Shown piece after piece: positions 26,332-35,405 of a stretch of DNA of 64,000 nt (position 1 is its first letter; each line of letters begins with the position of its first letter). The stretch lies in NCBI RefSeq assembly GCF_003337305.1, contig NZ_QPJO01000005.1:248001-312000 (forward strand), given 5' to 3'. The position numbers were made by a program, and so were the translations under genes. Origin of the DNA: Winogradskyella arenosi. GTDB taxonomy: Bacteria; Bacteroidota; Bacteroidia; Flavobacteriales; Flavobacteriaceae. Under the pieces are notes generated by a model. The model saw only the letters and a list, made by a program, of their open reading frames with translations, was not told where the DNA came from and ran no database searches.

Positions 26332-27510
26332 ATGAAAAAGTTAGTTATCGCCTACAGTGGCGGATTAGACACCTCTTACTGTGCAGTAAGTTTGAGTAAA
26401 GCAGGATATGATGTACACGCTGTTAGTGTAAATACTGGCGGTTTTACTGCTGAAGAAATTAAGACCATAGAAAGCAACGCTTATAAAATGGGCGTCTCTA
26501 CTTATAAAAATATTGATGCCATTGCTTCCTATTACCAAAAAGTCATTAAATATTTAATTTTCGGAAATGTCCTAAAAAATAATACCTATCCCCTATCTGT
26601 AAGTGCCGAACGTATTATTCAGGCTATAGAAATTATAGAATATGCCAAAAGTATTGATGCACAATACATTGCTCATGGTAGTACTGGCGCCGGAAACGAC
26701 CAGGTACGTTTTGATATGATTTTTCAAACTTTAGCTCCAGAAATAGAAATTATAACACCGATTAGAGATCAAAAACTGACACGTCAACAAGAAATTGATT
26801 ATTTAGTTGAAAACGGTATTGACATGTCTTGGAACAAAGCCAAATACTCTGTTAATAAAGGGCTTTGGGGAACTAGCGTTGGCGGCGAAGAAACCCTGAC
26901 CTCAGATAAACCCTTACCAGAATCTGCCTACCCGTCACAATTAAAACATACCGATGCAGAAAAAGTAGTACTCTCTTTCTCAGAAGGCGAACTTGTTGCA
27001 GTGAATGGGATAAAAAATGATCCTGAAATTAATATTGAAGTGTTAAACACCTTGGCTTCTGGTTATGCCATCGGCAGAGATATTCATGTTGGGGATACCA
27101 TTGTTGGCATTAAAGGTCGTGTTGGTTTTGAAGCTGCTGCTGCCCTAATCATTATAAAAGCGCACCACTTATTAGAAAAACACACCTTAACCAAATGGCA
27201 ACTACAACATAAAGATTACTTATCTAATTTTTATGGAATGCACTTACATGAAGGGCAATACTTAGATCCTGTAATGCGAAATATGGAAGCCTTCTTACAA
27301 AGCAGTCAAGATAAAGTGACCGGTGATGTGTTTATCACCCTAAAACCTTACCATTTCTCTTTAGATGGAATTTCATCAGAACACGATTTAATGCGCGCAA
27401 AATTTGGAAGTTATGGCGAAGAGAATAAAGGCTGGACTGCTGAAGAAGCTAAAGGTTTTATTAAAATCTTCGGAAATCAGAATAAGATTTACCAACAAGT
27501 GAATAATTAA
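26332..27510 (+). CDS. argG: Argininosuccinate synthase
   Basis: This 392-residue enzyme joins citrulline and aspartate using ATP. The PP-loop AYSGGLDTSYC is at residues 6-16, GSTGAGNDQVRFDM is the citrulline/aspartate-binding segment (about 117-130), and SVNKGLWGTSVGGEETL (about 172-188) is the conserved region of the synthetase domain. Length is normal (about 395-400). It begins 4 bases after the GNAT gene and belongs to the arginine operon. A long palindromic repeat lies between it and argC. Confidence 0.96.
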   Translation: MKKLVIAYSGGLDTSYCAVSLSKAGYDVHAVSVNTGGFTAEEIKTIESNAYKMGVSTYKNIDAIASYYQKVIKYLIFGNVLKNNTYPLSVSAERIIQAIEIIEYAKSIDAQYIAHGSTGAGNDQVRFDMIFQTLAPEIEIITPIRDQKLTRQQEIDYLVENGIDMSWNKAKYSVNKGLWGTSVGGEETLTSDKPLPESAYPSQLKHTDAEKVVLSFSEGELVAVNGIKNDPEINIEVLNTLASGYAIGRDIHVGDTIVGIKGRVGFEAAAALIIIKAHHLLEKHTLTKWQLQHKDYLSNFYGMHLHEGQYLDPVMRNMEAFLQSSQDKVTGDVFITLKPYHFSLDGISSEHDLMRAKFGSYGEENKGWTAEEAKGFIKIFGNQNKIYQQVNN

Positions 27511-27522
27511 TTAAGAAGAAAA

Positions 27523-27602
27523 ACACTCCTGAAGTCCCCTCAAGGGGACAGATCACTCAGTTAAATTGGACTATTGTCCCCTTGAGGGGACTTTAGGGGT
27601 GT
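27523..27602. repeat. Long inverted repeat with nested palindromes, argG-argC gap
   Basis: Arms 27523-27550 and 27575-27602 match in 26 of 28 positions. Each arm itself contains the palindrome TCCCC-TCAA-GGGGA. It fills most of the argG-argC gap. A degenerate copy of the same design lies at 30899-30977, so it is a dispersed repeat. It would form a large cruciform or mRNA hairpin and may be a non-autonomous mobile palindrome or a REP-like element. Confidence 0.85.
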
Positions 27603-27617
27603 AAAATTTGAATTGAT

Positions 27618-28601
27618 ATGAGTACGTTAAAAATAGGAATTATCGGCGGAGCCGGTTATACAGCAGGAGAGCTAATCAGACTTATATGCAACCATCCGAA
27701 AACAAATCTCAATTTTGTATTCAGCACCTCTAATGCAGGGAACAAAGTATATAAAATACACCAAGATTTAATAGGTTCAACAGACTTAGAATTCACAAGT
27801 ACAATTAATCCAGATGTCGATGTTTTATTCTTGTGTTTAGGACATGGAAATTCAACCGCTTTTTTAGAAAAAAACAAATTTTCAGACCATACTAAAATCA
27901 TTGATTTAAGTAATGATTTCAGGTTAGTTGCGGATAAGAATTTTGAAGGTAAAGATTTTATCTACGGTTTACCAGAGCTTAACAAAGACGCTATAAAAAA
28001 CGCCAATCACATTGCAAATCCGGGTTGTTTTGCAACAGCCATACAACTCGCTTTATTACCATTGGCAAAAGCCGAAGTTCTACACCATGATGTTCATATT
28101 AATGCTGTAACTGGGGCGACAGGTGCTGGAACCTCGTTATCTAAAACCACGCATTTTACATGGAGAGATAATAACTTTTCGCACTATAAGGCCTTTACAC
28201 ATCAGCATTTGGGGGAGATTAATCAGACGGTAAACCAATTACAAAACGATTTTGACTCTGACATCAATTTTATGCCGAATCGCGGTAATTTTTCAAGAGG
28301 AATTTTCGCCACGCTTTACACCAAATTTGATGGCACACTTGAAGAGGCCAAACAATTATATAAAGATTTCTATGACGATGCGGCGTTTACCTTTATTTCT
28401 GATGAAGAAATTCATTTAAAACAAGTGGTAAACACCAATAAATGCATTCTTCATTTACATAAACACGAAGGAAAATTATTAGTCACAAGCATCATCGATA
28501 ATTTATTAAAAGGCGCTTCAGGGCAAGCCATTCACAATATGAATTTAATGTTTGGATTTAAAGAAATAGAAGGCTTACAATTGAAGGCTAATTATTTTTA
28601 A
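27618..28601 (+). CDS. argC: N-acetyl(succinyl)-gamma-glutamyl-phosphate reductase
   Basis: This 327-residue NADPH-dependent enzyme reduces the acylated glutamyl phosphate to the semialdehyde, the third step to arginine. Rossmann motif GIIGGAGYTAGELIRLI (residues 7-23), catalytic Cys136 in ANPGCFATAI, and the GVTGATGAG-like segment VTGATGAGTSLSK (about 160-172) are visible. It is the short (about 320-345 residue) form of the family. It is preceded by a palindromic repeat and separated from proC by 190 bases with two small hairpins. Confidence 0.95.
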   Translation: MSTLKIGIIGGAGYTAGELIRLICNHPKTNLNFVFSTSNAGNKVYKIHQDLIGSTDLEFTSTINPDVDVLFLCLGHGNSTAFLEKNKFSDHTKIIDLSNDFRLVADKNFEGKDFIYGLPELNKDAIKNANHIANPGCFATAIQLALLPLAKAEVLHHDVHINAVTGATGAGTSLSKTTHFTWRDNNFSHYKAFTHQHLGEINQTVNQLQNDFDSDINFMPNRGNFSRGIFATLYTKFDGTLEEAKQLYKDFYDDAAFTFISDEEIHLKQVVNTNKCILHLHKHEGKLLVTSIIDNLLKGASGQAIHNMNLMFGFKEIEGLQLKANYF

Positions 28602-28610
28602 AATCCCACA

Positions 28611-28673
28611 AGATCGCAGTGATCTAGTCGGTGTAAATAGCGCATAATACCCGCAAGGTTTTTACAACCTTGC
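28611..28673 (+). repeat. Two small hairpins in argC-proC gap
   Basis: AGATC (28611-28615) pairs with GATCT (28621-28625). GCAAGGTT (28653-28660) pairs with AACCTTGC (28666-28673) around TTTAC. The second matches the hairpin family at 22254 and 41405 (GTTT..AAAC core). There is no clear T-tract, so they are repeat remnants or mRNA processing sites rather than terminators. Confidence 0.5.
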
Positions 28674-28791
28674 AAGAGTTAAAACAGAATAAGTTCAACT
28701 TAAAATGATTACCGTTTTCGCGGTCATTAATATGAACCGAGCATTTTTTAATGCGAACACATTTTACCATTAAAAAAAATAGAAAAGCAAA

Positions 28792-29592
28792 ATGAAAATA
28801 GCAATTATAGGCACCGGAAATTTAGGCAAATCTATTGCCAAAGGGTTAATTACTAACAACGCTATTACCACGTTGTATTTAACCAAAAGAAACTTGGAAG
28901 ATATTCAAGATTTAGAAGGGTATAAGAATGTACTGCTCACTACCGATAATATAGAAGCGGTAAAACAATCAGACATTTTAATATTTGCTATTCAACCCGC
29001 ACATTTTGAAAACATTTTAAGAGATATTCAGCCTTATTTAACCGACAAGCATGTTATAATTTCAACGATTACTGGTTTTTTAATACCGCAGATAGAAGCC
29101 CTTATTGGAAGCGACCAGTATATTATCCGCGCCATGCCCAATACAGCTATTGCGGTTGGTAAATCTATGACCTGTTTATGTAGTAATGAGAACGGCAAAA
29201 AGCGTCTTAAAATTGCTGAAGCTATTTTCAATAGACTTGGACATACCTTAGCCATTCCGGAAGCACAGATGCAAGCCGCCACCGTAGTTTGCGCTAGTGG
29301 TGTTGCTTTTTGGATGCGTTTAATTAGAGCAACCACCCAAGCCGCTATTCAATTAGGTTTTGATGCTAAAGAAGCTCAAGAACTCGCCATGTACACTAGC
29401 GAAGGTGCAGCCAATTTATTAATTACTAACGGGCATCATCCGGAAGAAGAAATTGACCGTGTTACCACGCCGAAAGGCTGCACCATTGAAGGTCTAAATG
29501 AAATGGAACACAAGGGATTGAGTTCGTCTTTAATTCAAGGTATGGTAGCTTCGTTTAATAAAATTAACAACATTAAAAAGGAACAAATTTAA
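28792..29592 (+). CDS. proC: Pyrroline-5-carboxylate reductase
   Basis: This 266-residue NAD(P)H enzyme carries out the last step of proline synthesis. It has the Rossmann motif IGTGNLGKSIAKGL (residues 5-18), RAMPNTAIAVGKSMT (about 114-128), and the C-terminal signature region VTTPKGCTIEGLNEMEHKG (about 223-241), corresponding to the P5CR signature. Placement inside the arginine cluster, between argC and argD, is consistent with shared glutamate-semialdehyde chemistry. It could supply proline in coordination with arginine. Confidence 0.95.
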   Translation: MKIAIIGTGNLGKSIAKGLITNNAITTLYLTKRNLEDIQDLEGYKNVLLTTDNIEAVKQSDILIFAIQPAHFENILRDIQPYLTDKHVIISTITGFLIPQIEALIGSDQYIIRAMPNTAIAVGKSMTCLCSNENGKKRLKIAEAIFNRLGHTLAIPEAQMQAATVVCASGVAFWMRLIRATTQAAIQLGFDAKEAQELAMYTSEGAANLLITNGHHPEEEIDRVTTPKGCTIEGLNEMEHKGLSSSLIQGMVASFNKINNIKKEQI

Positions 29593-29657
29593 TAGCAATA
29601 TCTCGCAAGGTCTAAACTAGCTTGTGGACATATCCTACAATGGTTCAAACCCCAAAG

Positions 29658-29686
29658 CCTCCAAAGTCTCAGCTTGAGTTTGGAGG
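29658..29686 (+). repeat. Hairpin in proC-argD gap
   Basis: CCTCCAAA (29658-29665) pairs with TTTGGAGG (29679-29686), and CTC/GAG pairs inside. It is followed by TCTAAAAATAAC, with no T-tract. It is one of several palindromes in the arg cluster gaps. Confidence 0.5.
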
Positions 29687-29748
29687 TCTAAAAATAACAG
29701 ACTACACCTTTAAGGTTTTTAAAAACTTAAAGAATTAAAATTAAAAAC

Positions 29749-30882
29749 ATGAGTTTATTTAATGTTTACCCTTTATTCGATATTACACCTGTAAGCGCCA
29801 AAGATGTCTACGTTTATGATGAAAATAATGTAGAATATTTAGATCTATACGGCGGCCATGCGGTGATTTCTATTGGGCATACCCATCCTAAATATGTTAA
29901 AGCCATTTCTAATCAAGTTCAACAATTAGGCTTTTATAGCAATGCTATACAGAACCCTTTACAAAATCAACTTGCCGAGAAATTAAAATCCCTTTCCGGC
30001 TGTAAAGATTACCAATTATTTTTGTGCAATTCAGGAGCAGAAGCGAATGAAAATGCCTTAAAACTCGCTTCGTTTCACAATGGAAAACATAAAGTTTTAG
30101 CTTTTAATAATGGGTTTCATGGTAGAACTTCTGCCGCGGTAGCTGCTACGGATAATCCTAAAATAGTCGCTCCAATTAATGCACAACAAGAAGTAGATTT
30201 TTTGCCTTTAGGAAATTTAAAGGCTGTAGAAAAGATCCTTCAACAAAATAAAACTTGTGCCGTAATCATAGAATGCATTCAAGGCGTTGGTGGTTTAGAC
30301 CAAAGCACTACGGAATTCTATCAAGGTTTAGAACAACTTTGTAAACAATACAACACCACTTTAATTGCAGATGAAGTCCAGTCTGGATTTGGTAGAACTG
30401 GTGATTTTTTCGCCTTTCAAAAACATCAAATAACGCCCGATATTATTTCTATAGCTAAAGGAATGGGGAATGGATTTCCAATTGGAGGGATATTAATTCA
30501 CCCTTCCATAAAAGCTTCTTTTGGACTTTTAGGGACTACCTTTGGTGGTAACCATTTAGCGTGTGCAGCATCACTATCTGTATTAGAGGTTATTGAATCG
30601 GAACAGCTCATGCAAAATGCCAAAGAAATTGAAACCTATTTTAGAGAAAAAGCACAAACACTTCCAGGATTAAAAACGATAAAAGGACGCGGATTAATGT
30701 TAGGATTAGAGTTCGATTTCCCAATTTCAGATTTACGGAAGAAATTAATTTTTGACCAGCATATATTCACAGGAAGTGCAAAGAACCCTAATTTGTTAAG
30801 AATTCTTCCTCCTTTAACCATTCAGAAAAAACATATTGATTTATTTTTTGAAGCGTTAATCAATGAATTAAATACATTATAA
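29749..30882 (+). CDS. argD: Acetylornithine/succinylornithine aminotransferase
   Basis: This 377-residue class-III aminotransferase converts N-acylglutamate semialdehyde to N-acylornithine with glutamate as donor. It shows NSGAEANENALKLA (about 95-108), the ADEVQSGFGRTG motif (about 207-218), and the PLP-lysine region SIAKGMGNGFPIGG (about 231-244). FNNGFHGRTSAAVAATDN is the substrate-binding segment. Length is normal. It is followed after 150 bases, including a degenerate palindrome, by argF'. Confidence 0.93.
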   Translation: MSLFNVYPLFDITPVSAKDVYVYDENNVEYLDLYGGHAVISIGHTHPKYVKAISNQVQQLGFYSNAIQNPLQNQLAEKLKSLSGCKDYQLFLCNSGAEANENALKLASFHNGKHKVLAFNNGFHGRTSAAVAATDNPKIVAPINAQQEVDFLPLGNLKAVEKILQQNKTCAVIIECIQGVGGLDQSTTEFYQGLEQLCKQYNTTLIADEVQSGFGRTGDFFAFQKHQITPDIISIAKGMGNGFPIGGILIHPSIKASFGLLGTTFGGNHLACAASLSVLEVIESEQLMQNAKEIETYFREKAQTLPGLKTIKGRGLMLGLEFDFPISDLRKKLIFDQHIFTGSAKNPNLLRILPPLTIQKKHIDLFFEALINELNTL

Positions 30883-30898
30883 CATGATACTGTTGAAA

Positions 30899-30977
30899 AC
30901 ACTCCTTAAATCTCCTCACAGAGACAATCTCCTCAGACGAATTGAATAATTATCCGTTTGAGGGAACTTTAGGGTGT
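30899..30977. repeat. Degenerate copy of the argG-argC palindromic repeat
   Basis: The left end starts ACACTCCTTAAATCTCCTCA (30899-30918). The right end (30951-30977) reads toward TTTGAGGGAACTTTAGGGTGT. It matches the 27523-27602 element in order and length but has diverged. It sits upstream of argF', and the repeat can be read in frame with the gene, which is why the ATG at 31029 is chosen. Confidence 0.65.
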
Positions 30978-31028
30978 AAACGCAAAGAAAGTCAAACTAA
31001 AAGTTTCCCCACCTTCGTGGGCACAAAG

Positions 31029-31964
31029 ATGAAAAACTACACCAAAATAAAAGATATTCCTAACTTATCTGAAACCATTAAAGACGCCATTTTACTTAAA
31101 ATGAATCCTTTTGAATTTCAAAATTTAGGACAACACAAAACCCTAGTGATGTTATTTTTTAATTCGAGTTTAAGAACACGTCTAAGTACTGAAAAAGCGG
31201 CAAAAAACTTAGGGATGGAAGTCACCATCTTAAACGTTAATGATGCTTGGAATCTTGAATTTGAAGATGGCACAATAATGAATATGGACAAATCTGAGCA
31301 TGTAAAGGACGCGGCTCAGGTCATTTCACAATACGCCGATATTATTGCTGTAAGAGCCTTTCCAAGTCTTACCGATAAAGCTAAGGACGAATCAGAATTC
31401 ATTCTCAATAGCTTTAAAAAATATGCTACAGTACCGATTGTAAATATGGAAAGCGCCACCGCCCATCCTCTACAAGCCTTGGCCGATGCCATTACGCTTA
31501 CTGAACTTACAGAAAAAGCGAAACCAAAGGTGGTATTATCGTGGGCGCCACACCCAAAAGCTTTGCCACAAGCCGTTGCCAATTCATTTGTAGAAATGAT
31601 GCAAGATCTAGAGGTCGATCTAACCATTACTCACCCTGAAGGCTATGAATTGAGTGAAGCTATTACTAAAGACACCCCAATCAATCACAACCAAGAAGAG
31701 GCTTTAAAAGATGCCGATTTTGTATATGTTAAAAACTGGAGTAGTTATAAAGATTACGGACAAAACCTTAACCAAGATAACAACTGGATGATGACCCAAG
31801 AAAAACTTGGTAAGGCTAAATTTATGCACTGCCTACCAGTAAGACGTAATGTGGTAGTTGAAGATGCTGTTTTAGACAGTGATCAATCCGTAGTTATTAA
31901 ACAGGCCAACAATAGAACTTATGCCGCACAAGTGGTGTTAAAGCAGATTTTGGAAGATTTATAA
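31029..31964 (+). CDS. argF': N-succinyl/N-acetyl-ornithine transcarbamylase
   Basis: This 311-residue protein is an unusual acyl-ornithine transcarbamylase as found in Bacteroidota, not a classical OTCase. It has FNSSLRTRLSTEKAA (about 44-58; replaces STRT), ITHPEGYEL, and FMHCLPVRRN (about 270-279). It resembles the N-succinylornithine transcarbamylase of Bacteroides fragilis, which carbamoylates N-succinyl-L-ornithine. In that enzyme Pro90 (GDKPEH) is recalled as a determinant of succinyl versus acetyl specificity; here the aligned residue is Ser89 (MDKSEH). The start at 31029 was chosen because upstream sequence is a repeat remnant. Confidence 0.9.
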   Translation: MKNYTKIKDIPNLSETIKDAILLKMNPFEFQNLGQHKTLVMLFFNSSLRTRLSTEKAAKNLGMEVTILNVNDAWNLEFEDGTIMNMDKSEHVKDAAQVISQYADIIAVRAFPSLTDKAKDESEFILNSFKKYATVPIVNMESATAHPLQALADAITLTELTEKAKPKVVLSWAPHPKALPQAVANSFVEMMQDLEVDLTITHPEGYELSEAITKDTPINHNQEEALKDADFVYVKNWSSYKDYGQNLNQDNNWMMTQEKLGKAKFMHCLPVRRNVVVEDAVLDSDQSVVIKQANNRTYAAQVVLKQILEDL

Positions 31965-32044
31965 ATGAATTATTAGAACCTAGTAGATTTCAAAAACCTA
32001 GCAGGTCTAAAGCAAAAAAAAATACTCACTTTAGCGAGCACGAG

Positions 32045-32821
32045 ATGAAAACAATAAAAGTCATAAAAATAGGAGGCAATATCATCGATAATGAAGAGGC
32101 TTTAGCAGCTTTCATTAAAGAATTTGCAAGCCTATCAGGTCCTAAAGTTTTGGTACATGGTGGTGGAAAATTAGCTACCAAACTAGCCAAACAGATGGAT
32201 ATTCCGGTACAAATGCACGAAGGGAGACGTATAACTAACGTAGACACCTTAGATATTATTACGATGGTGTATGCTGGAAAAATCAATAAAAATATCGTGG
32301 CACAGCTTCAAGCTAACAATTGCAATGCTATTGGATTTTCAGGCGCTGATGGCAACACTATTATTACCGAAAAACGCCCCGCTAAAACCATCGATTACGG
32401 TTTTGTTGGAGACGTAAAAAAGGTCAATACAAACACTTTAGAAGTTTTACTAAACAATAACCTTACGCCTGTTTTTTGCGCCATCACCCATGATGAAAAT
32501 GGGCAATTACTCAATACCAATGCCGACACCATTGCTTCGGAATTGGCCATTGCTTTTGCATCTAACTATGAGACGGAATTGTATTATTGTTTTGAAAAAA
32601 ATGGGGTTTTAAAAGACGTCAACCTAGACGATTCTGTTATAGAACATATAGACAACAACACGTATAAAACCCTTATTGAAAACGGTACTATTTATGAAGG
32701 CATGTTACCCAAATTAAATAACTGTTTTCACGCCATTAATCACAAGGTAAAAAAAGTGTGCATCGGAAAATCACAAATGCTGTTTCACACGACAACTAAA
32801 CATACAACCATTACAAAATGA
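32045..32821 (+). CDS. argB: Acetylglutamate (succinylglutamate) kinase
   Basis: This 258-residue amino-acid-kinase-family enzyme phosphorylates N-acylglutamate. Motifs include KIGGNIIDN (residues 7-15) and VLVHGGGKLATKLAKQMDI (about 36-54), and the C-terminal ENGTIYEGMLPKLNNC (about 218-233), close to the canonical GGMxPK signature. Its short length lacks an N-terminal arginine-sensing helix as in inhibited kinases, so feedback control by this enzyme may be weak; that is inference. It overlaps argE by four bases (ATGA), showing tight coupling. Confidence 0.95.
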   Translation: MKTIKVIKIGGNIIDNEEALAAFIKEFASLSGPKVLVHGGGKLATKLAKQMDIPVQMHEGRRITNVDTLDIITMVYAGKINKNIVAQLQANNCNAIGFSGADGNTIITEKRPAKTIDYGFVGDVKKVNTNTLEVLLNNNLTPVFCAITHDENGQLLNTNADTIASELAIAFASNYETELYYCFEKNGVLKDVNLDDSVIEHIDNNTYKTLIENGTIYEGMLPKLNNCFHAINHKVKKVCIGKSQMLFHTTTKHTTITK

Positions 32822-33879
32822 TAGAAAAACTGACTAAAGAAGCCATTGCGTTACTCAAACAACTTATAGAAACGCCATCATTTTCTTCAGAAGAAGAGCA
32901 AACGGCATTACTTATTGAAGCTTGGTTTACATCTAAAAAAATTCCTTTTAACAGAGACCATAATAACATTTGGGGAACTAATAAACATTTTGACGACAGT
33001 AAGCCTACGCTACTTTTAAACTCGCATCACGACACCGTAAAACCCAATAATGGTTATACTAAAGATCCTTTTAAAGCCATTGAAGAAGAAGGGAAATTAT
33101 ATGGCTTAGGAAGTAATGATGCTGGTGGATGCCTGGTATCTTTAATCGCCACCTTCACATACTTTTACGAGAAAAAAAACCTCAACTACAACTTGGTTAT
33201 TGTCGCTTCTGCAGAAGAAGAAAGCAGCGGACCTAGGGGCCTTAATAGCATGTTAGACATTATCCCTAAAATTGACGTGGCCATTGTTGGTGAACCAACC
33301 TTAATGAATTTGGCCATTGCCGAAAAAGGATTGGTTGTTTTTGATGCAAAAGTAAAGGGAACGGCAGGACACGCCGCACACCCTAATGAAGACAATGCTA
33401 TTTATAATACCATCGAAGTCTTACAATGGTTTAAAGATTATCAATTTGCTCGAAATTCACCGGTTTTAGGCGATGTAAAAATGACGGTAACACAAATTAA
33501 TGCCGGAAAACAACATAATGCGATTCCTTCAGAAGTGGATCTTGTAATCGATGTACGCGTTAACGATAAATATACTAATGAACAAATTGCTGAAATCTTA
33601 ACACGAAAATCACCCTGTGCCACCATAACACCTCGAAGCCTAAGATTAAACTCTTCATCGATCCCAATGAATCATGCCTTAGTGGAAGCCGGAATTGAGC
33701 TTGACAGAAGCACTTATGGTTCTCCAACCCTCTCTGACCAAGCCGTTTTAAGTTGCCCTTCTCTTAAATTAGGACCAGGAGATAGCACACGGTCACACAC
33801 CGCAGATGAATTTATTTATCTTGCTGAAATTGAAGAAGGTATTGATTTGTATATTAAATTGCTTGAAAAAGTATTATAA
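32818..33879 (+). CDS. argE: M20 family N-acylornithine/N-acylcitrulline deacylase
   Basis: This 353-residue metallohydrolase of the ArgE/DapE/ACY1/CPG2 family has NSHHDTVKP (metal-binding His and catalytic Asp, about 67-75), GLGSNDAGGCL (metal Asp, about 96-106), and the EEESSGPRGL motif with catalytic and metal Glu (about 132-141). It should remove the acetyl or succinyl group from N-acylcitrulline (or acylornithine) after the transcarbamylase step. Gene context, namely an ATGA overlap with argB and argH just downstream, strongly supports the arginine role over DapE. Confidence 0.88.
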   Translation: MIEKLTKEAIALLKQLIETPSFSSEEEQTALLIEAWFTSKKIPFNRDHNNIWGTNKHFDDSKPTLLLNSHHDTVKPNNGYTKDPFKAIEEEGKLYGLGSNDAGGCLVSLIATFTYFYEKKNLNYNLVIVASAEEESSGPRGLNSMLDIIPKIDVAIVGEPTLMNLAIAEKGLVVFDAKVKGTAGHAAHPNEDNAIYNTIEVLQWFKDYQFARNSPVLGDVKMTVTQINAGKQHNAIPSEVDLVIDVRVNDKYTNEQIAEILTRKSPCATITPRSLRLNSSSIPMNHALVEAGIELDRSTYGSPTLSDQAVLSCPSLKLGPGDSTRSHTADEFIYLAEIEEGIDLYIKLLEKVL

Positions 33880-34006
33880 AAAAGAAACTAGAGAAAAGAA
33901 GCAAGAGCCGCGATAATAACCACTAATGTTTGAGTGAGCAGTCTTTGTGTTAACAGCAAAGGGCTTTAGGTCTTGGTTCTAAATTTTAAAAATTAAAATT
34001 AATAGT

Positions 34007-35284
34007 ATGAAACTTTGGGATAAAGGATTTTCAATTGATAAAAAAATAGAATTATTCACCGTTGGTAACGACCGTGAAATTGATATGCATATCGCTAAAT
34101 ACGATGTACAAGCTTCTTTAGCACATGCCATTATGTTAGAATCCATTGGAATTATAACTTCAGATGAATTGGTGCAATTAAAATCAGGATTAAAAGTCTT
34201 AGCGGAATCTATTGAAGATGGTACATTTACAATTGAAGATTCTTTTGAAGATGTTCACTCTAAAATTGAGCATGAACTCACGAGAACCTTGGGTGATGTT
34301 GGAAAAAAAATCCACACTGCCCGATCAAGAAACGATCAAGTTTTAGTCGCACTTCAATTGTATTACAAAGAGAATTTAGAAGTCATCAACCAAAAAACAA
34401 AAATGCTTTTTGATACCCTTCTAAATTTAGCGGAAACTCATAAAACCAAATTATTACCAGGGTATACGCACTTACAAGTCGCCATGCCATCATCATTCGG
34501 GTTGTGGTTTTCTGCCTATGCCGAATTACTTATTGACGATGTTTACGTGTTAAATGCTGTCTCTAAAATCGCCGACCAAAATCCTCTAGGATCTGCGGCA
34601 GGTTACGGAAGCTCCTTTCCTATCGATAGAGCGAGCACTACGGAAACCTTAGGTTTTTCAACCTTAAAATATAATGTAGTGGCCGCGCAATTAAGTCGTG
34701 GTAAAAGTGAACGTGCCATTGCAAGTGCTTTAGGCGGACTCTGTAATACCATGTCGCGTTTTGCGATGGATGTTTGCCTTTATATGAGTCAGAATTTCGG
34801 CTTTATTAGCTTCCCAGATGAATTAACGACCGGTAGTAGTATTATGCCGCATAAAAAGAATCCTGATGTGTTTGAATTAATTCGTGGGAAATGTAATAAA
34901 ATTCAAGCTCTACATTCTGAAATGCTATTAATTACCAACAATCTACCAAGTGGCTATCATAGAGATTTCCAGTTACTTAAAGAAAATATTATTAATGCTT
35001 TTGAAGATGTAAAGGACATTTTAGATATTTTCAATTACGCCATTCAGCAAATCATTGTTAAGGACATTGATTTAAATGACGAAAAATACCAATACTTATT
35101 TACGGTAGATAGTATTAACAATTTGGTTGTTGAAGGGATGAGTTTTAGAGAAGCCTATCAAAAAATAGGTGGCCAAGTTCAAGCCGGCACCTACCAACCC
35201 GATTTAGGTAAAGAACACTCTCATATAGGAAGTATTCATAATTTATGTTTAGATGACATTAAGGCCAAATACCCGAAGTCGTAA
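34007..35284 (+). CDS. argH: Argininosuccinate lyase
   Basis: This 425-residue fumarase/aspartase-superfamily enzyme cleaves argininosuccinate to arginine and fumarate. It shows ARSRNDQVLVALQLY (about 107-121), the TxLQxAMP-like GYTHLQVAMPSSFG (about 152-165), and the superfamily signature TTGSSIMPHKKNPD (about 277-290) with the catalytic Ser loop. The chain ends soon after a conserved GGxV region, slightly shorter than the usual 450-470. It closes the arginine operon and is followed at once by a strong bidirectional terminator. Confidence 0.95.
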   Translation: MKLWDKGFSIDKKIELFTVGNDREIDMHIAKYDVQASLAHAIMLESIGIITSDELVQLKSGLKVLAESIEDGTFTIEDSFEDVHSKIEHELTRTLGDVGKKIHTARSRNDQVLVALQLYYKENLEVINQKTKMLFDTLLNLAETHKTKLLPGYTHLQVAMPSSFGLWFSAYAELLIDDVYVLNAVSKIADQNPLGSAAGYGSSFPIDRASTTETLGFSTLKYNVVAAQLSRGKSERAIASALGGLCNTMSRFAMDVCLYMSQNFGFISFPDELTTGSSIMPHKKNPDVFELIRGKCNKIQALHSEMLLITNNLPSGYHRDFQLLKENIINAFEDVKDILDIFNYAIQQIIVKDIDLNDEKYQYLFTVDSINNLVVEGMSFREAYQKIGGQVQAGTYQPDLGKEHSHIGSIHNLCLDDIKAKYPKS

Positions 35285-35311
35285 ATCTTACTAAAACCTA
35301 TAAAAAAAAAT

Positions 35312-35340
35312 AAAGCATCTGAAAAAATCAGATGCTTTTT
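35312..35340. terminator. Bidirectional terminator between argH and gltD
   Basis: Perfect stem AAAGCATCTGA (35312-35322) / TCAGATGCTTT (35328-35338) with a five-A loop. It ends in TTTTT on the plus strand, and the A-rich stretch before it (from about 35300) becomes a T-tract on the minus strand. It therefore serves both converging operons, arg (plus) and glt (minus). Confidence 0.9.
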
Positions 35341-35405
35341 ACTTCCTACCCTAATAATAACTACCCCTAGAATATAATAGTAGTAGAAGTCTTTTTAAAA
35401 TTTTA

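Noticed and set aside
30942..31028. Upstream extension of argF' from an ATG at 30942
   Set aside because: The extra residues are translated from a palindromic repeat remnant; ATG at 31029 begins the conserved protein.
33880..34006. argE-argH gap as a possible regulatory RNA
   Set aside because: Only weakly structured sequence with no stem, leader ORF or box I could defend.
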